DNA of 64,000 nucleotides from assembly GCA_025093555.1 (NCBI GenBank), contig JAIWNF010000043.1, positions 124,001 through 188,000 of the forward strand, written 5' to 3'. The position numbers were made by a program, and so were the translations under genes. The number at the start of each line of letters is the position of its first letter. Position 1 is the stretch's first letter. Of the stretch, positions 1 to 12,069 are shown in pieces. This stretch comes from Circinella umbellata. Taxonomy: Eukaryota > Mucoromycota > Mucoromycetes > Mucorales > Lichtheimiaceae. The notes under the pieces are model-generated. The model worked only from the letters and a program-made list of their open reading frames with translations, was not told where the DNA came from and did no database searches.

Positions 1-2872
1 CAAAATCATTGATGTGGGTGGACATGTTGTTAGTCCAGGTATTGTTGATATGCATAGGTAAGCAATTAAAAGATTTATGAGAAGCCAAAAATTTAAAACG
101 ATCTTCCGATCCAGTCTACCGGTGCGATAATAATAATAGTAATAATCACAAAAATCAATTTTGTAAAAAAATCTCTATATTTAGTCATTTGGGCTTGTAC
201 AGTTGGCCATATCTTGCTGGATCTATGGAAGTAAATGAAGCAACATCACCTCTTACTCCGTTTGTTCGGTCATTAGATGCATTTAATCCAAATGACAAAG
301 CTATTAAAATCGTTGCATCGGGTGGTGTCACAACAGCTCTCGTTTTACCTGGTTCAGCAAATCAGATGGGTGGTGAAGCTTTTGTATTCAAATTACGTCC
401 AGTATCAACTACCAGTAATGAAGATATGCTTATTCAAGCTGGTATTGATGAAGAAGTCGATGCCAAATGGCGATGGATGAAAATGGCATGCGGCGAAAAT
501 CCAAAAGTATAATTTTTTCTCTTTGTTTTTTTTTTTCAAAAAAATTACATAGATGCTAAACGCAAAGTATATCATCTTCATATTATATGTAGAATTTCTA
601 TGGTAAATTTGGTCGCATGCCTAAAACAAGTACGTTTCATACTGATTTTATATAAGTTGGTCATAATTGTATCCTTGTTTAACATACTAAGCTTATTATT
701 ATTAGGAATGGGTGAGGCATATCTCTTCAGACAACGTTTGGATGATGCACGATCTTTATTGAATGCTCAAAATGATTGGTGTAGTGCAGCTCAAGACATT
801 GATCCAGACACATCTCGACTTGAAACCCGTTTCCCAGAAGAGTTAAAGCTCGAATCACTTGTAGCTTTGCTTCGTGGCGACGTATTACTCAATGTCCATT
901 GTTATGAAACACATGATATTGAAGCTATGATTCGTCACTCTATCGAATTTAATTTTACCATTAGTGCTTTTCATCATGCTCTAGACGCTTATCTCATTCC
1001 TGATATTATTAAACGTGCTCGAAATAACATCACCATCGCCACATTTGCTGATCATTGGGGTTACAAAAAAGAAGCATTCCAAGCTTCTCCTTTTAGTCCC
1101 AAGATTTTATACGAAGCAGGACTCCCAGTTGCCCTGAAAAGTGATCATCCCGTATTGAACTCACAACATTTAGTATTTGAAGCAGCAAAATCGAGTCATT
1201 ATGGTTTGCCATCCCAAGAAGCTTTTAAGGCCGTTACATCCGTCCCAGCTAATGCTATCGGTCTCGGTCATCGTGTTGGATCTCTTAAAGTTGGCTATGA
1301 TGCTGATGTTGTTATCTGGGATCGGGAACCATTGGCTCTTGGTGCTACACCATTACAAGTGTTTATTGATGGTGTTCCATTATTTGATGAAAAACCCATT
1401 TCACCCGTTGTTGATAAAAAAACTTATACCACTACCACCACCTCAGAACAAATGGAAAACGTTGTAGATTTAAGCAGCGTAGCTTCACAACAAAAATCAG
1501 CAATGTTTACAAATGTGGGTCGTGTTATCATTGGCAATGATGTTGATGTTGATGGTCCTGTTCAAGTACTTGTTCACAATGGCGAGATTATTTGTACTGC
1601 CCAAGATTGCTCGGATACTGTTATTACAAGCTCTACAGATGAGCCATTGACTCATGTCGATGTTCAAGGTGGCTATATTATTCCTGTAAGTCTATTTTAT
1701 TTTATTTTTGTCAATTTGATGAAAAATAAAGTTATATAATATACTTATTTCAATATCACTGTGTTTTTTTTCTTAAAAAAAATAGGGATTGATTGCTGTA
1801 GGGTCCAAGTTAGGATTGACAGAAATTCCATCTGAAGAATCTACTGGTGATGGTATTGTAAAGCCTTCTTCATCACATAATCCGAAGGATATTGTTCAAG
1901 CTATTGATGGTATTAAGCTAAGCACTCGTCATTTGGAAGAAGCTTATAAGGGAGGTGTTCTTACAGCTATCAGTGCTCCCATGTCGAAAAATGTTGTTGT
2001 CGGTATAAGTGCAGCATTTAAGACAGGTGCCGATTCACGTAAGTTAAATTATCTCTTTATTCTTAGAAATATAGTTATACTTACCAATAGATGAATTAAC
2101 ATAATTTTTTTCCTGGTAAAAAACAACAACAACAATACAAATAGTTCTCACAGAAGGAGCTCTCGTTGAACCTCAAGTGGCTCTTCATTTGCAAATTGGT
2201 GACAATGCGAAATCTGAGAGTTTTTCCACTGTTTCATCACAAATAGCATATATCCGTCAAGTTTTGTCAGAGCATAAGACCAATGATAACTATTTCGGAA
2301 AAGCAGCTCGTGGCGAAATTCCAACGATTATTTCAGTGAATAACAAAGATGAAATTGCATCTATTATTCTACTTAAACAGCAATTATTCCCCAAAGCACG
2401 TTTCGTCATTATGGGAGGTGCTGAATCTCATTTGGTGGCAAAACATCTTGCTGAAGCTGATATCCCGGTTATCTTACGACCCCATTTGTGCACCCCATCT
2501 CAATTCGATTCTCTCCATTGCTTAACAGGTGCACCTTTAACCAATGGTACTGCTGCTCATGTGCTTCATCAACATGGTGTCAAGATTGGATTAGGTGTAA
2601 GTGATGATGGTTTAACACGAAACTTGGCTTGGGATGCTGGATGGCTTTCAGCTACTTCACCAAGTTCTGAAGGAACAATTACAGAAGCTGATGCTATCAG
2701 ATTTGTCACCTCCAATTTACAAGAAATTTTTGGTCTTGTGAGAGACAATAATGTTGCCATTCATGATAAGAAAAATATTGACGAATTTGTCATTTGGTCT
2801 GGTAACCCTCTTGAATTACACAGTCGACCACTCTTATTTCACTCTAAGCACGCTGGCATGCACAAATTGTAG
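1..2872 (+). CDS. Tandem amidohydrolase (metallo-dependent hydrolase, CE9-like), 5' partial
   Basis: Exons by splice and phase: 1-57, 185-506, 593-629, 706-1685, 1786-2038 and 2145-2872. The visible part is 791 residues and the start lies left of the window. The first half is a metallo-dependent amidohydrolase: a GIVDMHSHLG metal-binding HxH motif is created across the first intron, followed by NVHCYETHD and SAFHHALDAY histidines and a SDHP acidic motif near the domain end. After VIWDREPLALG and FIDGVPLFDE the chain restarts with a second composite-domain beginning (GRVIIGND, VLVHNGEII) and a second hydrolase-like half ending in SDDGLTRNLAWDAGW and FVIWSGNPLEL. The second half reads GGYIIPGLIAVGSKLG where HxH is expected, so its metal site looks degenerate. 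Fungal proteins of this layout are often labelled carbohydrate esterase family 9; the substrate is not predictable here. Confidence 0.85.
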
Positions 2873-3171
2873 CAGTAATATGAATAAAAATTATATGAAT
2901 GTAAATTTAGTAAATAAATAATACATATTTAATTATTATTCGTAAAATTGTATAATAAAAAATAATTGTGAGTTGTAAATTGCTATTATTTAACATGACA
3001 CTTAATGAGAGTTTGGGGGTTCAAAAAATTCAGGTACTTCAAAGAATTGACGCAAAATGATCAAGTATAACAAAAAAGGAAATTCATTTCAGACTCAACC
3101 CGGGCAACCGCTGACTAGATGATTGTGTGTTGTATGTAATATACACTCCTTCTCTTTTCTGGGTATTCGCC
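2873..3171. other. Intergenic/promoter of eL42
   Basis: AT-rich spacer. The last 60 bases before the ATG contain a pyrimidine-rich stretch and a CCGGGC-type GC patch, fitting a ribosomal protein promoter. Nothing else is seen. Confidence 0.4.
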
Positions 3172-3995
3172 ATGGTAAGCAATCCATCCATCCTAATATA
3201 CATCCATTCTATCAATCCATCGATCCATATCGCAGCCGCATCCATCCGACATATAGAAGAAAATCATCAAACGAACCGAAAAAATTCAACCTTTTTTAAA
3301 AAAAAAGAAAAATTCAAAAGCACATTACATTAGAAACGATTCAACACCAAAAAAAAAAAACATTAAATGAACTCGTTTTTTTTTTTCTTCAACAACAACA
3401 AAAAAAAAAGTTTAATGCGGCTGCGCGGAATCGACTACCCTTTTATTATACAATGGAAAGGACCTTTCAATTTTTTTTTAACATTGATGCATTTGTTTTA
3501 GGTTAACATTCCCAAGACCCGCAACACTTACTGCAAGGGCGCCAAGTGCCGCAAGCACACCGCTCACAAGGTCACTCAATACAAGACCGGTAAGGCTTCC
3601 TTGGCTGCTCAAGGTAAGCGTCGTTACGATCGTAAGCAATCCGGTTATGGTGGTCAAACCAAGCCCGTTTTCCACAAGAAAGCTAAGACTACCAAGAAGA
3701 TTGTCCTTCGTTTGGAATGTACTGGTAAGAAATGATAGATAATAAAAGAAGGAAGGGGAAAAAATAAAGCTCGCGTATTTTTCAAACAAAAGTACATGTG
3801 CTTTATGATAGAAGAGAGAAAGAGAGAGCACGCGCGTAAAAAAAAAAGTTTTCTTTTTTCTTTATTAACATGAAAGTAATTTATAAATTAAAAACAATAG
3901 CCTGTAAGTACAAGATGCAACTTCCTATCAAGCGTTGTAAGCACTTTGAATTGGGTGGTGACAAGAAGACCAAGGGTGCTGCTCTTGTTTTCTAA
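3172..3995 (+). CDS. RPL42: 60S ribosomal protein eL42 (L36a/L44 family)
   Basis: Exons: 3172-3174 (only the ATG), 3502-3724 and 3901-3995, giving 106 residues, the usual length for the family. The protein begins [14 protein letters not shown] and ends [16 protein letters not shown]...ALVF, a zinc-ribbon ribosomal protein of the large subunit E site. The paired cysteines (CKGAKC near residue 12, CTAC near 72, KRC near 86) are present. Splitting the gene immediately after the start codon is common in fungal ribosomal protein genes and puts a 327-bp intron 1 under the same promoter. Residue 56 is proline ([11 protein letters not shown]), the form associated with cycloheximide sensitivity; resistant species carry glutamine there. 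No box C/D or H/ACA pattern was seen in intron 1. Confidence 0.97.
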
Positions 3996-4161
3996 ACATG
4001 ATGATGTGTTTTTATATTTCTTTATTGTAAAATAATAAACAAGAAAAGGATTAAAACATGCCGGATTCCAAAAAAAAAAAACCACGTTATTACAAAAAAA
4101 AAATTATTATGATGATGATGATGAGAAAGAAGGGTTGTGAAGGAATGAGTTATATTTTTAA

Positions 4162-6258
4162 TTAATTGATTGCAATGCCAATACCGTTGGAATCAACAAA
4201 GGATCCATGGAGTGTAAGGGCATTAAATGGACCAAGCATAGATCGACCGATTTCTTTCATGGATTGAGCATCAAGAATAAGCATAAAAAAGGATTGGCCA
4301 TTTTTTTCAGTTTCTTCATTTACGACAGAAAGAATTACACCATCATCTTCAGCTGTTCCATCAGGATTAGGTATAAAAACGGGTTCAGAGCAACTACATC
4401 CAGGTGCATCCCAAATTTTAGCCGTACTTCCTTGATCTGTATTAGGTCCAAGATAAGGATTGTCAAGGTCCACCTTGATTAATCCATTGACAACAGATCC
4501 AGACGCATAAGAAGGAGCGAATCTTGATTCACAAACACCATAAAGATATCGATATTTCTTAAGATTGTATTGTTGATTAAAACGAGGCAATTCTACATCT
4601 TGAGCCAAAACACTATAAGAGGCAATACGCCGTTTGTTATATTCTCTCATACCACTAAATAAATAACCACTTGTCCAACCTGCTGCGGTCCATGGACGTT
4701 CATTATCATCACTACGTGGTACTTGACCTAATCGATAACGTCTCACTTGAGAGGGGGCAATCTTATTGCCTGGTTTGCCTTGTGCTTTCTTTTTGACTAC
4801 AAATCGGGCAGGTTGTACTTGATCCAAGTCTACTTTCCCACTTGGTGCTTTTCCAAGTTCAAAACTTGCGTCCACAATATCTGTATTTTCATACATGCAG
4901 TAATCGAAATAGATCACACGCTCCGTACCACCACCTGGAAGTGGTACTTCTTCATCCCAAGCATTGGCAGAGTGAAATCCAAAACATGGTTCAGCTTCAT
5001 AGGTAGCAACATGACGTTTGGTATGACGGTCAATTACATGGAAAAGCGTACGGCGACTTCCATCCCAATGGAAAGTCTGGTATGCATTTGAATAGTAAAT
5101 GGCAGCAACACCTCCAAATGCATAATAGTAAGGGAAATTGGGTACAATGATATAATTCTTTGTCATATTGAAAGAATGGATATAGGCAGGTTTGAGAGTT
5201 TCCATTGTATTCCAAGAACCCAAGTGACGCCAAATAGGTTCATGTACAGTTGTTTCAGAAGGTGGCATATCTTCTTCTTTTCCTGGTTGTGGAGCATATG
5301 GACCAATGGTAAATGTTTGAAAACTAGGGAATGGTCCAAGTCTAACCATAAAATTTACATATTCATTGGTTTCCTCGTCGTATTGATGATGTGATGAACA
5401 TAACATGCCCCATAACTTTTTATCCACATGAGAATATGTAAACATTTTCAATGGCTCTATGTTAATAGATGAAATATACATGAATAAGTTTCGACATATA
5501 CTTTTTTTTTTCACAAGAATAGTTGTATTCTATGTATGAAGATAACAAGATAAAGAACAATAGAAGGAAGGAAAGGGATTATACTTACTCAAAGTTTCCT
5601 TATCTACAAGTTGCAATGTATCAGCATCTCGTTTTACTACGACAGCTTCACCACGTTTAACACCTGTTTCTTGTTCAAGTCTTTTACCAATAGGAAAATT
5701 AGGTGTAATCGTCACATTCACCATATCATATTCTGGATCTTCTTCTTGTCTGGCCATAGTTTGATGGAACTCGGTGATATGATGATAAAAAGTTTGCATA
5801 CGACCAAAGATAGTTTTACAAGGATCAGGACCAAAAGTAAGTAGAGTTTTATCATTATCACGAATGCGTTGTTCAAGACCATGGGAAGTATGTCGTGAAG
5901 TATACTTTACAGTTTGGGTTTGACCCGAGATCTCGAATCGATGAAGTATAGCAAGTCCATCAAAAGGATGTCCAATATGATGTGTATCTCCATTATCCAT
6001 TAAAATATTATATCGACCAGATCCTTTGTTTTTTTTAAAAGAAAAAACGAGAATTAGTGAATGGTGAAGATAAGTACCCTTCAAACCAGAATGAAATTAA
6101 ATCCAACCTGTACGATAAAGTACACCATTTACCCATGATGGGATTTTTCCTTTGATAGTGACGACTATAGGTTCTTCACAAGCAGGAACATTATCAAATC
6201 CAACGGGTGAAGGTGCTGGTTCACCTTTGTTTGGGTTCAAAGCAGCTGGTGTACGCAT
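4162..6258 (-). CDS. Carotenoid cleavage oxygenase (RPE65/CCD family, CarS/AcaA-like)
   Basis: Exons on the minus strand: 6258-6108, 6023-5589 and 5456-4162; 626 residues. Intron 1 splits the family's opening YRTGSGRY motif. The four iron-binding histidine regions are visible: HIGHPFDGLAILHRFE, YIHSFNMTKNYIIVPNFPYY, CFGFHSANAWDEE and, near the C-terminus, LTLHGSFVD. These non-haem iron dioxygenases cleave polyene chains. In Mucorales, CarS and AcaA cut beta-carotene and beta-apo-12'-carotenal toward trisporic acid, the mating pheromone pathway. The length is closer to what I recall for CarS than for AcaA, but paralogues cannot be told apart by eye. The gene is divergent from the resolvase at 6460 with 201 bp between start codons. 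Confidence 0.93.
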
Positions 6259-6459
6259 ATTAATAACTTCAAAAAAAAAATAAAAGACTTGATGAATTTC
6301 TCGAGAAACAAAAAAAAAAAGTCTATTTTATAAAAGAAACACTTTTAATATTCAGGGGTAAGGATGATCATAATTTCAAATTTCATTGTTCTTTTTGTTC
6401 AAAGGAGTACAAAAAAGATTTTTTTTTCGTTGTCGGGTGCTTTTCCCATAATGTAAAAA
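6259..6459. promoter_or_regulatory. Shared divergent promoter, carotenoid oxygenase / resolvase
   Basis: The 201 bp between the two start codons must hold both promoters. It is AT-rich with short poly(A) and poly(T) runs. I see no clear TATA box or named carotenogenesis element. Confidence 0.45.
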
Positions 6460-7407
6460 ATGTTACTCAAGAGTTCACAACGCATTGTTCAAGATGCTGT
6501 TACATCTAGGTAAAGTTTTTAGGGGGGGGGAGGGTTACACCATATCCATCCAACTAATTTCTTTTTTCTTTATAGTCTAAACAAACTTAAAGTAAAAGAT
6601 CTTAAAGCGATCGCTGGACAATGTGGTATTACTTCAAGTGGTAAAAAAGCTGATCTTTTTAATCGTCTTGATAATCATTTCAAAACTATTATTACCCATG
6701 GACAGAAAACAACAAGCAATGAATTCAATCCTGAACGATCCATTCCAAAGTCCATTCTTTCATTTGATGTAGGGTATCGTAATCTTGCACACGTAAAGCT
6801 TGATCACAATAACACCATTATAGAATGGTGTCGCACAGATTTACAATTAGAAAATTTTCATCCATCTGCAGCTGCACCTATTATGCGTAACTATGTTCAA
6901 AAACAAATATTACCTATGCTTAAGGATGGAATTCGTATTGAAGCTATTGTAATGGAACAACAACGATATCGTGATAATGGTAGTCCCAATGTTTTTGAAC
7001 ATACAATTCGTGTCAATACAATCGAAGCTATGTTATGGTATGCTTTATATGAAATCATGTCTTCTTCTACTTCTTCAGTAGTAATGGAAGCTATATCTCG
7101 TCAAGCAGTCGATCGTATGTGGCGCGAAGATTGGGAGCAAGTCATTTCTCCACCTCCACCAGATTCTACAAGAGCCAAAATGAATCGTTATAAGAAAAAA
7201 GCATGTGTTGCGCTAGTTAAAGATTGGTTAGAAAAGGAGGACGCGTCGTTAATACAAGTTAATCGACAAGAACTCACGGATGGGTTCTTATGTGAAACAA
7301 AACAAGATGATATGGCAGATACTCTTTTACAAGCAATGGCTTGGTATCGATGGCGACACGGATCATTGAAATATATACACGAATGTGTTCAGAATAATAT
7401 TAGTTGA
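6460..7407 (+). CDS. CCE1: Mitochondrial Holliday-junction resolvase with N-terminal SAP domain (Cce1/Ydc2)
   Basis: Exons 6460-6509 and 6576-7407; 293 residues. The opening SLNKLKVKDLKAIAGQCG and SGKKADLFNRL form a SAP-type DNA-binding helix pair, as in Ydc2. The RNase H-like catalytic fold follows, with the first acidic residue in SILSFDVGYRNLAHVKLD, a second acidic region EAIVMEQQRYR, and C-terminal acidic residues in KQDDMADTLLQAMAWYRW. Known members cut four-way junctions in mitochondrial DNA and so help segregate mitochondrial genomes. The N-terminus (MLLKSSQRIVQDAV) is basic with no early acidic residue, which suits mitochondrial import. The gene is divergent from the carotenoid oxygenase. 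Confidence 0.93.
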
Positions 7408-8647
7408 TCCTTCTTTTAATTATTATATATTATTTATTACATCTGTTTGTTATTATGATAATTTATACTTTTTTACAAGTGTTGTACATAGTATTCATTT
7501 TTGATCAAAAATGACAACGATTGGTGTAACAATTTACTTTCACTTATTGTGTTATAATACTTTTTTGTTTTGTTTGTAATATAAAATGGCACCATTGTAC
7601 TCGTAAATCATAAACTGCCATCTAATATGAATTTACGTACGATCGACGGTTGTACGAAAGGGAAAAAAAAATAGCATACCTATATAAACAAACAATTTAA
7701 CTATTAGCATCTATTTTTTACCGTTATTATATATACATATTCAAATTACCTTGTACCTAGTCAATAAGACCTTTCATTTTTTTTATCGATAGTAATAGGT
7801 TTCATATAGTAAAAATTCTGTTAGCTCTATTACGTATTATAGCTACTAAGTTTCTGTATATGTATGTATTATGACGTTTTTCTTTATTGTTTTGCTCGGG
7901 TTTGGTTTTATAAAAAAAAAAGGGGGTGCATTTAATACATATGTGACATATATATATTGAACCCTTAAGATATATGTCCACTGTCATTCATGATATTTTT
8001 TTTGGTATAAGTATGTTGTGATACTTTTGTCATATATTTTTTTTTCGAGCATCATCATATATACTTTGTATATGAACATGTTTTTATACGTAGGGTAATA
8101 CTACTTTACTTTTCCATATGTCAAACATCACTCAATTACAGTCTACATAAATATGTCAAACACTTTCACACCCTGTTTTATTTTGAGAGTAGATCTTGTA
8201 TCATTCGTGCATGTGTGTATAAACAAATGTTGATCATGCGCTTGAATAAAAAAAACACCTCTTTCTCTTTTTGTGTTTCCACCAATACTTTATAATTCTT
8301 ATGATGAAATGTTTTGCATTTATTATGTGCCCTATGATCTACAACAAGCCAAGAAAAAAAAAAGAAATAATAATAATAATATAAGAACAAGAAAAATATG
8401 TAGTATATATATATATAACAAAATAAAAATAAAAAAAATCTATTGAATTTATGGAATATATGGTTGATCAAGTTCATTATTATGATCATCGCATAAAAAG
8501 CAGCAACAAAGTGTTATTGCCAGACTATATATAAAAACGATAAATAAAATAACAGTTAATATTCCTTTTATATAAATATATAATTTTCAATAATCTACTA
8601 TCAGATTTTAATAAGGAAGAGGTAGAGACAGAAAATAAAAAGTAAAA
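7408..8647. other. Gene-free AT-rich spacer
   Basis: This 1.24-kb stretch has frequent poly(A), poly(T) and TATATA tracts. Open frames in it are short and low-complexity. I see no gene, RNA or repeat pair. Confidence 0.5.
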
Positions 8648-9082
8648 TTACCAGCCAACACATTCACTCCAACAATCCAATTGTTTCGGTATAAATCCAG
8701 GTATAAATCTCGGAGGTGGAAGAGGTCCTGGTATAGGTGGAGGCATACTCCTCATATCTAACGGTGTACCTGTTTTTTTTTTTCGATACATAATATAAAA
8801 GAATAAGCAAAAAGGAAAAAAAAAACATGGGCGCGTCTTTCTCTCTCTCATATATAATCTTTAAATTATAAGTTGTGTTTTACCTCCTGGTGGTGAAATT
8901 ATTGGTGGTGGAGGTTGAAGAGCTGAATGCATTATTAATGGATCAACAGAAGAAGGTGCAAAAGGATTCATACCCATTGGAGGAGTTGGTGTATAAGGTT
9001 GAGCTGCAAGTGGAGGTGGAAGCATTCCTGGTTGATAAGGTCTAGGTGAAGGATATAAACTTGCTGTTGGATAGAATGCCAT
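8648..9082 (-). CDS. Small proline-rich protein of unknown function
   Basis: Exons 9082-8884 and 8769-8648; 106 residues. The protein starts MAFYPTASLYPSPRPYQPG, is dominated by proline (LPPPLA, PPPPIISPPGG, MPPPIPGPLPPPRF) and ends LDCWSECVGW with two Cys and two Trp. The intron has a clean GTAAAA donor and a poly(A)-CAG acceptor and restores the frame (GG|T), which supports a real gene. There is no signal peptide, membrane segment or known domain. PPxP repeats suggest binding to SH3, WW or profilin-type partners, but that is inference. It could also be a fragment of a larger gene. Confidence 0.5.
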
Positions 9083-10467
9083 CTTTTTATATATAGCTTT
9101 TTTTTTTTTACTTGTTTCTTTAATTAGTAAAATTAGTCTGAGAAGAACAGAAGAAAATAAAAAATCTGACGATCAACTGGGGGATGTAAAAGGGGGTTTT
9201 TTTTACAATTTGTTACAAGCTAAAACAGATCAGACGAAAACTTTATAAGTGAAGTATACTTTTAAAAGTAAAAAATAAAATAATGATATAACTTTGTATA
9301 CATTTTTATATAAAAGTGTTGTGTCATGGTTTAGATGATGATGCTGGCATTGGTGGCACCTATAACATGGGTTATAGACCCCATTTTTTTTTTTCTTTTT
9401 TCTTTTTATATATATTCTACGTATGGTGTACTAACAGGAATAAGAGCAAGCGTATAATGGATCCTTTTTCTTTAATTGTTTGTGATTTCTTTTTTCAAAG
9501 TTTTTATAAAAAAAAAAGCCTAAAAAACATGGTTAACTCACATGATGATGAAGGGGGTCCCAAATTGACATTTAAGTTAAGACTTTGTAGTTTAGTTAAT
9601 AAAGTAGGATGGTTGATACGTAGTTAATTATAGTAAGTGGATGATGATGGGGGGTGGGTGTTGTAAATAAAAACGTGTGAAATTGAGATAATTCTTGTGC
9701 GCAGTTTTGTTGTTGTTTATTTTGCTGTTACATTTACAATCGAGAAAGAAACGCAAACAATTGTTCCTATGACAACTTGTGCTGCTATGCTCTATAGGTA
9801 CACTGATGACTTTTTTTTTTTCCTGACTGAATTATATCGCTAAAACTAATATAGGAATTAAAATCTCCAAAACTAACAATATATTGAATCAATTACATAC
9901 CATCTCATTTTTGTTTTACGTATATGAATGAATTAAATTTATTATATAAAATTACAGTAATAATAAACATAATGTATCTAGACCGCCTATTGACTATAGT
10001 ATAGGTAACAAAAATAAAAAGTGGCAAATACGAGAAATTTAATTTCTATTTCAGTTTTCGACTAAGTTTACTTCCTAAAACATATATAAACATCCCTTTC
10101 ACTCCGTGACCAATTTATATAAACAATGTAATTACGTATATAATGAACACGGATCATGAGTCAATATTGTATATGTATGTAAAAATCGATAAAATATATA
10201 TAAAAACAATCATGTTGTGCCAATAATAACATAAACTCAAATCGAAATTTCTGGCTTGATTCAATGATTTAAAGAGGATACTTGGCAAAGAATGAAAGTG
10301 TAGTGGTTTCTTGTCAATCAAATGCAGCCCGAATTTTGGGATTTTTTTTTTTATTCTCGATTAATATAATATGTGTAAATTACTTATCCCTCAGGGAGTT
10401 GTAAATGTTTATGTTTATGGAACAAACGGAATGATATTATTATTTTTTATATGTAATCCTTTTCTCT
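9083..10467. other. Gene-free AT-rich spacer
   Basis: This 1.38-kb stretch between two minus-strand genes has TATATA runs and poly(T). A short open frame at 9316-9627 is mostly Phe/Lys low complexity and was not accepted. Nothing else is recognised. Confidence 0.45.
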
Positions 10468-12069
10468 CTATAACTCTTCATGAACTAATTCGGGTGTAGG
10501 AAAATGGGCACCTTGTTTAAGTACTGTGGATTATAAAATAAATATTGTGTATTAGTAAACATAATCTCAACAGCAAAATAAATAAAATCAAAATCCCTTT
10601 CCCCCCCCCCACCATGATAATTTATTTTTATTAAAAAAAAAGTACTTACATTCTACTGTATCTTTATCGATGCTAGTTGGAAAAATAACTTTATATTCTA
10701 CAAAAAGATCCCCGTGTTGACTTGGATGATCGAAATGAGGCATTCCAGATCCCTTGATCGTCTGTACGAACCCATATTGTGTTACTCCATCACGTTTTAA
10801 TGTAATCACTGAATCATCTAAATGTTTTAAAGTCTTTTCAAATCCGACAAGAGCTTCAATAAGTGTAATTTGTTGTGTAGTGTACAAGTTATCACCTTGT
10901 CGATCAAATAATGGATGTGGTACGGTAGAAATTGTAAAAATAATATCTCCTGGAATGGCATCCGGATATTCATCTCCTTCTTCTTCCAATACCTATTTAT
11001 TATAATAATCAATACCAATCAAACCCATGTGTATAAAAATAATATAAATACAAATGTAACCTACCGTCGTTTGACCATTCTTCATGCCTTTTTCAATCGA
11101 TAAAGTATATTGTTCATTGCTTCTTTGAACCTTATGTCCTTTACAAGCAGGACAAGTAGCACGAATCGTCTTGCCTTTACCACCACATTGATTACAAGTT
11201 TGTTGAAATTGTTGTACCATACCAGGTCCTAATTGTACACGCGTAACAGTGACACCACGACCTTGACATGTTTGACATGTTTGAATATCTTCAGATCGTC
11301 GTGCACCACTTCCATGACAATGATCACATACTGTTTGTTTGGAAACATCCAGTTCAACTGTTGCACCATTATAAAGATCCTCTAATGATACTTCTAATTC
11401 TACTTGCATATCGGGTCCTTTTCGTTCTTGTTGAGCTCTTCCACCACCTTTTTTTTTTTTATTATTGATTATTTAAATTAATTATATATTGTTATTCTCT
11501 CTTCTTTTTTTTTTTTTTCGCGGTTGTCATGCATCTTTGTTAAAAATAAAATAATAATGCTACTTACCAAATCCACCACCACCACCACCAAAGAACTGAG
11601 CAAACATATCAAATGGATTATGAAAGCCTCCACCACCACCACCATTCTTATGTTGTTCAAGACCTTCTTCGCCATAACGATCATAAATACCACGTTTTTC
11701 ATCATCCATCAATATTTCGTAAGCTAATATAAAAAAATAAAATATAATCATAGTTTTAATGAATTGCGATTCTATTCCCACTACCACCACCACATCCTTC
11801 CACATTCTTATAAAAGGGAAACAACAAAAAAAGATAAGAAAGCCAATATATATATATTTACCATTTGAAAGTTCCATGAATTTTTCTTCAGCATCTTTAT
11901 TACCGGGATTCTTATCTGGATGATATACTCTTGATAATTTTTTATAATGCTTTTTGATCTGACTTTTAGATGCATCACGTGGGACGTCCAAGATATTATA
12001 ATAGTCTTTGCCAGCTTCTACTATAATTAGTATTACTAAAAGTAAAAGCCAAATGGCAAAGTGGCGCAT
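10468..12069 (-). CDS. SCJ1: ER-lumenal DnaJ/Hsp40 co-chaperone (Scj1/ERdj3-like)
   Basis: Exons 12069-11862, 11723-11568, 11447-11065, 10992-10650 and 10523-10468; 381 residues. A signal peptide ([20 protein letters not shown]) leads directly into a J domain with the HPD motif ([19 protein letters not shown]). A Gly-rich linker ([10 protein letters not shown]) follows, then four zinc-binding CxxCxGxG-type repeats ([32 protein letters not shown]) and the class I substrate-binding domains. The chain ends EELVHEEL-style, with the last four residues HEEL, a variant of the KDEL/HDEL ER-retrieval signal. Its likely role is to stimulate the lumenal Hsp70 (BiP/Kar2) in folding and ER-associated degradation. 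A 24-nt poly(A) at about 12096 lies just upstream, as poly(T) on the coding strand. Confidence 0.95.

Noticed and set aside
3175..3501. Possible intron-encoded snoRNA in the eL42 gene
   Set aside because: No box C/D or H/ACA motifs with terminal stem; the intron holds ATCCATCC repeats and homopolymers only.
9316..9627. 103-codon open frame
   Set aside because: Half of it is Phe/Lys-rich translation of T and A runs; nothing recognisable on either strand.
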